Shown here: positions 58,226 to 64,000 of the stretch, one piece after another | Position numbering within the stretch: the first letter of the stretch is position 1 | Layout of the letters: each line of letters starts with the position of its first letter | From: Coix lacryma-jobi var. lacryma-jobi | Lineage: Eukaryota; Streptophyta; Magnoliopsida; Poales; Poaceae | Assembly (NCBI GenBank): GCA_009763385.1 | Contig: CM019822.1 | Coordinates: 7,844,127 to 7,908,126, forward strand | Direction: 5' to 3' | DNA length: 64,000 nucleotides | Program-made: the position numbers and the translations under genes | The notes under the pieces: generated by a model | Told to the model about the DNA's origin: nothing | What the model saw: the letters and a program-made list of their open reading frames with translations, nothing else | Database searches by the model: none

Positions 58226-58858
58226 TCTTTGGACTTGGAGCTTAAGGAACATGTAGACAGCAAAATATAAACATCATGACAGGCATGGAGCCATGTGAGC
58301 CTGAGCTAGAACAATGCTCCAGTACCTCACAAGTCTAAGATCATCATCACAAGACCAAACAATATTTTCGTCATTACCAAAATGTAGTCTCAGTAACATA
58401 CATAGACGTCATTGGTGGCTGCAAGCAAAATGTAAAGGCCTCATATGTAGCATACATGGCACCCATGTAATCTTCTAAACCATCCACTGTTTGCCATCAA
58501 GTTGGGGGTCACCCAAATGTTGCTAAACAGTGGATGATTTCAGAAGATCAGATGAATGCCATGAAAAAGGCAGCCACCTCTATCTAGCATGTTTCATCAT
58601 AGACAAGAAAGATAAAGGCCTCAGATTGTATTGCCAGTTCATTAACCATTGGACTTGGAGCTTAAGGAACCTTGAAACAGATTAGAAAACCAACATCATG
58701 AAAGGCATGGAACCATGTGAGCCATCCAGCCCAGGCATCAGGCTATCATCTAAGTAGAGCTGTTGCTTCGGCATGGATGTTTCACATGGCTTGATGACAT
58801 TCATGAAAGCCATCTCAAGAAATTAGAAGGAAAACAGCTCCAGTACCTCACAAGTCCA
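58226..58858 (-). repeat. Diverged local duplication upstream of the viroplasmin-domain gene
   Basis: GGACTTGGAGCTTAAGGAAC occurs at 58230 and 58651; CATGGAGCCATGTGAGCC at 58282 recurs as CATGGAACCATGTGAGCC near 58708; CTCCAGTACCTCACAAGTC occurs at 58317 and 58841. The spacing differs between pairs (about 421-524 bp), so indels followed the duplication. Confidence 0.65.
58455..58563. other. 109-nt near-perfect hairpin (miRNA precursor- or MITE-like)
   Basis: The 52-nt left arm (58455-58506, CATGGCACCCATG... to TTGGG) pairs with the right arm (58512-58563, CCCAA... to GATGAATGCCATG) around a 5-nt loop. Core matches include ATCTTCT with AGAAGAT and CATCCACTGTTT with AAACAGTGGATG. Mismatches are few and spread out. 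The size and shape fit a small MIRNA-type foldback or a very short MITE. No TSD is apparent. Confidence 0.7.
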
Positions 58859-58859
58859 A

Positions 58860-59470
58860 CATCCTCACCCAAATGGCATTATTTTCATCATTGGCAGAAA
58901 TCTCAGTCAAGGAAGAATTAAGTAGAGGAAATCTCAGGTATTTAGTAAACTTCACAGGTGGCAAACAAGACAGAAGATAGAATGGACCAAAAAACACTGC
59001 CACCTCAGACTAACATAGATACCATCATAGGCCTAGCATAATATATGACATAGATAGCATTCAGTGGAACCTAATACAGTTCCTAAATTGTTGACACCAA
59101 TTGTTCATGTCAGCATCACACAGCTAGGGTGCCTGTCTGCACCACACAGCCTCACATCCACCACCATGTCTCCTATGCTATACAAAAATACCATCATTCT
59201 AGGCAGGGCTTAGACAATGTCACTTCTCACAAAAGGTGGTTAGTGTTACACCACCCAAAAGTCAACCTAGCATAAGTCAGCATGGCTATTTGCAAAAGTG
59301 AAGAGGCCATAGGATCCTATCAAATAGGCTCACATGGTTGTAGTGCTGAGATAGGTACTCAACCAGAGGATCCTATGAGCCTCACTCATTTGCACAAAGC
59401 AAAGACCTTCTGCTTTGTTTTTTAGCAGATACACAAGAGCATACATCAGTGATTCTTGTGAGTAGCCAGG
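58860..59470. other. Upstream spacer, no supported gene
   Basis: AT-rich sequence. A minus-strand open stretch at 59464-59335 has mixed composition without a known domain and ends at the LTR border, so it is probably chance. Confidence 0.35.
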
Positions 59471-60169
59471 TGAAAGTCCTTGTTTTGGTTTTGGATAATT
59501 GATGTCACCTAGAGTACTAACCTTGTCATGAAGTGTTAATGAGCTAGGTTGGTACACACCAAGTGCGGGAGCTAGATGATGATCATGGTATTGGTGGTGA
59601 TGACCAAAAGATGGATCAAGTGCTCCACATTTGGAAAGAGAAGAAGAGAAAAGCAAAACCCCTACGGAGATCAAGGCAAAGGTATAAATAGGGATTTTGT
59701 TTTGGCACTCAAGACACCATAGAGGATGTGAGTGTGTTTAGGATAGATAGCCGTACTATTAAGAGGGGACTATCTCGGTGATTGCGGTTATCAAGTGCCA
59801 CTAGGTGAATTCATACATGCATATGCATTAGGACCTAGTGTGCTAACCTCTAATCCTTTGAAAAATAATTGTGAAAATGCTAACACACATGCACATGTTG
59901 GTGTACACTTGTTGGTGTTAGCACATTTGCAAAGGAGAAGGTGTTGGAGTTGAATTGAATCATCTTGGAGAAGTTTCGGAGAAATCTTTTGTTGAAAAAG
60001 GGAAGCGATGGATCTTGGATTGGGAATCTGTTCTAATCCTTTGTGAGTTGGTTTAGCTATGTAAGAGGGTTGTGAAGTCCTCTGAGTTAGCTTTCCAAAA
60101 TATCCAAGATCATCAATATCGGAGTTTGGAGTGAGGAGTTATGGCTATTCTAGCGCGGGGAGTGCAGGC

Positions 60170-60722
60170 TGGTGTAGTCGGTAGTACCGACCCAAGAGGG
60201 CGGTCTGCAGCCTCTCTGGATGTGGCCCAGTTTGGCCTGGCGGTAGTACCGCCATAACCTCGGTACTACCGCCGGCGGTGGTACCGACCAGAGGGTCGGT
60301 GATACCGTGGCCCTGAAGGTTTTTGCAGGCTCTCTGTTGAGCTGAGTTTGGCCTACCGGTAGTACCGCCATAGGGCCGGTAGTACCGGGCTCGGTAGTAC
60401 CGACCAGGGGGTCGGTAGTACCAAGGTTTGAAGGAAGTTTTGGAGGCTCTCTGGAAGTGGCCAGTTTTGGCCTAGCGGTAGTACCGCCATTATGTCGGTA
60501 CTACCGCCCTCGGTGGTACCGAGGACAGGAAGTTGTCCGGGAGCTCTCTGTGTAGTCCCCAGTTTGGCCTGTCGGTAGTACCGCCATAAGGCCGGTACTA
60601 CCGACCGTCAGAGGTACCGACCAGGAGTCGGTTGTTCGTTTTGGTCAACGCGCCGTGTGTAAACGGCTAGTTCTGACACTGTCGGTACTACCGCCCAGGG
60701 GGTCGGTACTACCGACCAAAGC
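60170..60722 (+). repeat. Array of CGGTAGTACCG palindromes within the LTR
   Basis: About 17 copies of CGGTAGTACCG/CGGTACTACCG and close variants are embedded in a looser repeat of about 95-120 bp. Its phrase GCTCTCTG...CAGTTTGGCCTGGCGGTAG begins near 60209, 60330, 60449 and 60542. The palindromes alternate orientation of the central TAGTA/TACTA. The array ends just upstream of the TATA candidate at 60762. Confidence 0.9.
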
Positions 60723-60761
60723 GCAGAAAATGGGAGAACGGCTGTTTGTCTTCCCCTCTCC

Positions 60762-60770
60762 ATATAAATA
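60762..60770 (+). promoter_or_regulatory. TATA candidate of the SIRE-type LTR
   Basis: ATATAAATA in CCATATAAATAGCTTG, immediately downstream of the palindrome array and about 900 bp before the LTR end. This is a plausible start of the R region. Confidence 0.55.
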
Positions 60771-61660
60771 GCTTGTGGCCGGGTTTGAGGACTTCTTCTT
60801 GACTCTCCAACCTCTTGAACATCCTCTTGAGCAAGATCTACTCCCTCCCACTCATCTCCTTGCTTGATAGCGCGAATCTAAGTGAGATCGAGTGGATCCA
60901 AGTGCATTTGCTTGTGAGTTTGCATCTAGTGGCACTTGGGGATTGTTGTTGCTGCGGGTATTCTCTTTACTCTTGGTGGTTGCCGCCACCTAGACGGCTT
61001 GGAGCAGCGGAGGAGTTTTGGCACGAGTGGTGATTGTTCGTGGCCATCTCCCGGTGATTTGTGAGGGGTATTGTGCCTTCCCCGGCGAAGAGCCAAAAGG
61101 TAACTCTAGTGGATTGCGCGTGTCTTTGAGTTACCTCCATTTGTGGGTTGGTTCTTGCGGCGCTCATTTGTTGAGCTAGGTTTGTGAAACACCTATTAGC
61201 CGCCGAACCACCAAGTGGTTGGTCGACACAACGGGGAGTAGCGTGCCGGCAAGCACGTGAACCTCGGGAGAAAATCTTTGTGTCTCTTGCCTCTTTGGAC
61301 TTCTCCCGAAGTTTCTTGGTATTCTTATTGTGATTGATTGTCTCTTGCCGGTGTCGGTACATCTCTCTATCCTTGCATTACTTTCGTTATCACTTGTGTA
61401 GAGATATTTGTTGCTAGAAGTAGCTCTCTAATTAGAAGTAATTATTTCTTGCTAACTCATTATTTTAGAGAGTAGTAACATATCTTTTGTGTGACATAGT
61501 GATTATAGGTTACTAGAATTGTTGGATAGGTGGCTTGCAACACTTAGTAGAGCTAGAGCAAAAAGCTTCGCTTTGTAATTGTCTAACTAGTTGCTCTAAG
61601 TGTTTCGTAGAATTTTTATTAGGCTATTCACCCCCCTCTAGCCATTTAGGACCTTTCAAG

Positions 61661-61673
61661 TGGTATCAGAGCC
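61661..61673 (+). other. Primer-binding site (initiator Met tRNA)
   Basis: TGGTATCAGAGCC two bases after the LTR end matches the 3' end complement of plant initiator methionine tRNA, the usual copia primer. Confidence 0.93.
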
Positions 61674-61716
61674 GTGGTCACCGTTTGCATAAGGCTTAAC
61701 AACCTTCGGTGTTAAA

Positions 61717-63741
61717 ATGGCTCAAATTGTTTTCAACCATGTTGGGGGCAAACCACCGTTCTTTGATGGCACATCTTTTGATTATTGGAAGAGAAAGATG
61801 AAGATGTATTTGGGTTCAATCAATGACAAGGTGTGGGATGTGGTTGAAAATGAGTTTGTGATTCTTGATCCTACCAATCCAACACCAAATGACTCCATCA
61901 ACAAGCAATGCAACACAATGGCGCTCAACACCATATACAATGCCATTGATCCAAAGGTGTTCGAGCAAATCAAAGATCTTGACAATGCAAGTGAGGTGTG
62001 GAAAAGATTAGAAGAAACATATGAGGGCACTTCAACGGTAAAAAGTGCCAAGTTGTACATGCTCAAGGACAAGCTCACCAACTTCAAGATGAAGGATGAT
62101 GAATCAATTCCGGAAATGTTCTATAGATTGCAAGTGATCATCAATGATCTCAAGTCCTTGGGAGAAAAGGTACAAGATGAAGACTTCACTCACCGGTTCT
62201 TGAGTTGCTTGCCCAAGAGGTTCAAGACACTTCGGACCATCATCTTTAGAGGAGGTTTGAAGAATGTGACTCCAAATGAGGTGCTTGGTGATGTCATGAC
62301 CGAGGATCAATACAATGAAGATAGTGAAGAAGTGGTCAAGGAAGAGGACAAGAAGAAGAAAAGTGTGGCATTCAAAGCCACCTCATCTAAGAGCAAGGGC
62401 AAGTCCAAGAAGGAAGAATCAAGTGACAATGGAGAAGCTAGTGACACTGATGATGAAGCCTTAGCTCTCTTTGTGCGCAAATTTGGCAAGTTCATGAAGA
62501 AGAAGGGCTATGGTGCAAGGAAGAGAAGAGATTACAACAAGAACAAAGACTATGTGAGAAGATGCTACAAATGCAAGAGCAAGGATCACGTTGTAGTGAA
62601 TTGTCCCTACAATAGTGACAATGATGAAGATGAGAAGAAGAAAGATAAGAAGGAGAAGAAAGAGAAGAAAATGAGCTTCAAGAAGAAGAAGGGTGGCTCA
62701 TATGTTGTCACATGGGATAGTGATGCATCATCCGATAGTGAAGACTCAAGTGATGATGATAACAAGAAGAGCACCAAGAAGAAGGCACTTGCAAGCATTG
62801 CAATCAACAACAAGCCTTCTCTATTTGACACTTCATCATGCTTCATGGCTAGGCCGACTAAGGTACAATCCGATGATGAGAGTGATAGTGAGAGTGATGA
62901 GGATGAGGAGCACTCAAAGGAGGACCTCATGGACATGTTAGAGCAAGCTCACACTTGCTTTGAGATGAAGAGGAAGGAGTGCAAGGATTTGCGCAAGAAG
63001 CTTAGTGCTCTTGAACAAACCCTTGATGAGCTCAAGACTACTCATGAGAGGCTAGAGGTAGCCCATGAGAAGCTTGGCAAGGCTCACACCAAGCTTGAAA
63101 AAGCTCACTCCTCCCTCCTTGATCAAGTCAAGGTTGAGGACATTGTTCCAACATGTAACATAGGAGTAACTTGTGATATTCTTGATGAATCTTTTTATAC
63201 TCCTATTGTTGTTGCTCCCACTAACGCTTCATGTAGCTCATCCACTACTACTTCTACTATGAGTGATGGTTTCACTTGTGATGCCTCACTAATGGTGGAA
63301 AATGAGACCTTGAAAAAGGAGGTCAATGAGCTCACTCGTGCCTTAGGCAATGCCTATGGTGGAGATGCCCGCTTGCTTAAGTGCTTGGGTAGCCAACGGT
63401 TCTCTCTTAACAAAGAGGGATTGGGCTATACCCCCAAGAATGGCAAGGCGGCCTTTGTGACTCACAAGACTAGTTTTGTGAGAAGCAATGGTCGGTTTTG
63501 CAAGAAATGCAAGCAATCCGGGCATATAGAGCAATATTGCAAGAACAAGAATAAAAATGCTAATGTATCCTCAATTCAATTTGATTCTTGTTATTTGCTT
63601 ACCAAGGGTGTAAATGGTGTGAAGGCTAAGTTTATTGGTGCTCCCATTGTTGGCCCAAAGAAGAAGGCAATTTGGGTGCCCAAGAGCTTAGTGACTAACC
63701 TTGGAGGACCCAAGCAAGTTTGGGTACCTAAAAAGAATTGA
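61717..63741 (+). CDS. SIRE/Maximus-type copia gag, 674 aa
   Basis: ATG 61717 (MAQIVFNHVGGKPPFFDG) lies 44 bp past the primer site. The N-terminal 200 residues are the UBN2/DUF4219 gag fold (FDYWKRKMKMYL, WKRLEETYEGTS, FLSCLPKRFKTLR). A Lys/Asp/Ser-rich region surrounds a zinc knuckle CYKCKSKDHVVVNC at residues 283-296. A coiled-coil-like Leu/Glu/His stretch (about 420-470) follows, and a second knuckle CKKCKQSGHIEQYC at 595-608. A long gag with a second knuckle is typical of the SIRE lineage. The protein would build the particle and package RNA. The stop at 63739 separates it from pol. Confidence 0.93.
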   Translation: MAQIVFNHVGGKPPFFDGTSFDYWKRKMKMYLGSINDKVWDVVENEFVILDPTNPTPNDSINKQCNTMALNTIYNAIDPKVFEQIKDLDNASEVWKRLEETYEGTSTVKSAKLYMLKDKLTNFKMKDDESIPEMFYRLQVIINDLKSLGEKVQDEDFTHRFLSCLPKRFKTLRTIIFRGGLKNVTPNEVLGDVMTEDQYNEDSEEVVKEEDKKKKSVAFKATSSKSKGKSKKEESSDNGEASDTDDEALALFVRKFGKFMKKKGYGARKRRDYNKNKDYVRRCYKCKSKDHVVVNCPYNSDNDEDEKKKDKKEKKEKKMSFKKKKGGSYVVTWDSDASSDSEDSSDDDNKKSTKKKALASIAINNKPSLFDTSSCFMARPTKVQSDDESDSESDEDEEHSKEDLMDMLEQAHTCFEMKRKECKDLRKKLSALEQTLDELKTTHERLEVAHEKLGKAHTKLEKAHSSLLDQVKVEDIVPTCNIGVTCDILDESFYTPIVVAPTNASCSSSTTTSTMSDGFTCDASLMVENETLKKEVNELTRALGNAYGGDARLLKCLGSQRFSLNKEGLGYTPKNGKAAFVTHKTSFVRSNGRFCKKCKQSGHIEQYCKNKNKNANVSSIQFDSCYLLTKGVNGVKAKFIGAPIVGPKKKAIWVPKSLVTNLGGPKQVWVPKKN

Positions 63742-63754
63742 TCTTTTCTTGTAG

Positions 63755-64000
63755 GTCAATCATAAAGCCGGAGGAAGGCATTGGGTGCTTGATAGTGGGT
63801 GCACTCAACACATGACCGGAGATGCAAGAATGTTCAATTCAATCAACAAGAATGATGACAATGGGATTGATAGTATTACATTTGGTGATAATGGCAAAGG
63901 CAAGGTCAAGGGGCTTGGTAAGATTGCTATATCAAATGACATGAGCATATCCAATGTATTGCTAGTAGAGAGCTTGAACTTCAATTTGCTATCCGTGGCT
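63755..64000 (+). CDS. Start of pol (protease) of the SIRE-type element, cut by window end
   Basis: In the +1 frame relative to gag, sequence from about 63755 reads HKAGGRHWVLDSGCTQHMTGD. It carries the aspartic protease DSG motif (codons 63782-63790) and then a typical LLSVA end of the protease N-terminal part. It stays open to the window edge. TTCTTGTAG/GTCAAT before it could serve as a splice acceptor, or the change of frame could be a ribosomal shift or a mutation. Confidence 0.8.

Larger units (their letters stand above)
59471..61658 (+). repeat. 5' LTR of a SIRE/Maximus-type copia element (2.2 kb)
   Basis: The start TGAAAGTCC and the end GGACCTTTCA form the short inverted termini expected of an LTR (TG...CA), and the primer-binding site follows two bases later. 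The 3' LTR lies outside the window, so the boundaries rest on these signals. TATA candidates are at 59683-59690 (TATAAATA) and 60762-60770 (ATATAAATA). The LTR size and the gag that follows fit the SIRE/Maximus lineage. Confidence 0.8.
61659..64000 (+). mobile_element. Internal part of the SIRE/Maximus-type copia element, incomplete
   Basis: It includes the primer site, gag and the beginning of pol. The remaining pol and the 3' LTR lie to the right of the window. Left flanking bases before the LTR are CCAGG (59466-59470), which predicts the right TSD. Confidence 0.85.

Noticed and set aside
59330..59674. Minus-strand frame of 114 codons
   Set aside because: It crosses the inferred LTR start at 59471, so it joins flank and retrotransposon sequence, and it shows no domain.

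Overview
The window is nuclear DNA from a grass (Poaceae, probably panicoid). Genes are interrupted by GT-AG introns. The mobile elements are typical of grasses: Ty1/copia retrotransposons of several kinds, hAT, Tourist and Stowaway derivatives, a tRNA-derived SINE, and a large Mutator-like (MULE) unit carrying FAR1-type and Ulp1-type genes. The species was not identified. Only two stretches look like host genes; most of the rest is transposon-derived.

Layout. 1-3.4 kb: a 1,245-bp tandem duplication whose second copy is split by an 810-bp non-autonomous hAT element with a perfect 8-bp target duplication. 3.4-5.1 kb: a Helitron-like coding remnant on the minus strand, a GC-rich segment, another partial copy of the repeat, and a small MITE. 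5.1-21.1 kb: a large composite DNA transposon, probably a MULE. It holds a FAR1/FRS-type transposase pseudogene (plus strand), an unrecognised gene with a repeated domain (minus) and an Ulp1-like cysteine protease pseudogene (minus) whose catalytic His and Cys appear replaced. 21.7-22.9 kb: a GC-rich pectinesterase-inhibitor-like fragment (minus). 24.7-25.0 kb: a SINE with a perfect 15-bp target duplication. 27.2-35.3 kb: a decayed Ty1/copia element with short LTRs, a perfect TSD, and a MITE inside its 5' LTR. 35.5-41.8 kb: a young Ty1/copia element with an uninterrupted 1,299-codon gag-pol frame and nearly identical but structurally asymmetric LTRs. 43.4-44.7 kb: a Tourist MITE followed by a dense cluster of AGCTAAA-rich inverted repeats.

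45-57.5 kb holds the main host gene: a DENN (AEX-3) domain protein with 18 coding exons that join in frame to 831 codons. Its 2.6-kb fourth coding intron contains a LINE-like insertion with a 15-bp TSD and a Stowaway MITE. Convergent to it, at 57.8-58.1 kb (minus), is a small gene that joins a caulimovirus-viroplasmin/RNase H1 N-terminal-type domain to a C-terminal membrane segment. A 109-nt near-perfect hairpin lies upstream of it. From 59.5 kb to the end is the 5' part of a SIRE/Maximus-type copia element: a 2.2-kb LTR with an array of CGGTAGTACCG palindromes, an initiator-Met PBS, an intact gag and the start of pol.

The host genes show no operon-like relationship. The transposon layers give a relative history: tandem duplication before the hAT insertion, the old copia element before the MITE in its LTR, and recent arrival of the SINE and the intact copia element. 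All calls were made by eye from motifs, splice signals and repeat boundaries, without any database search.
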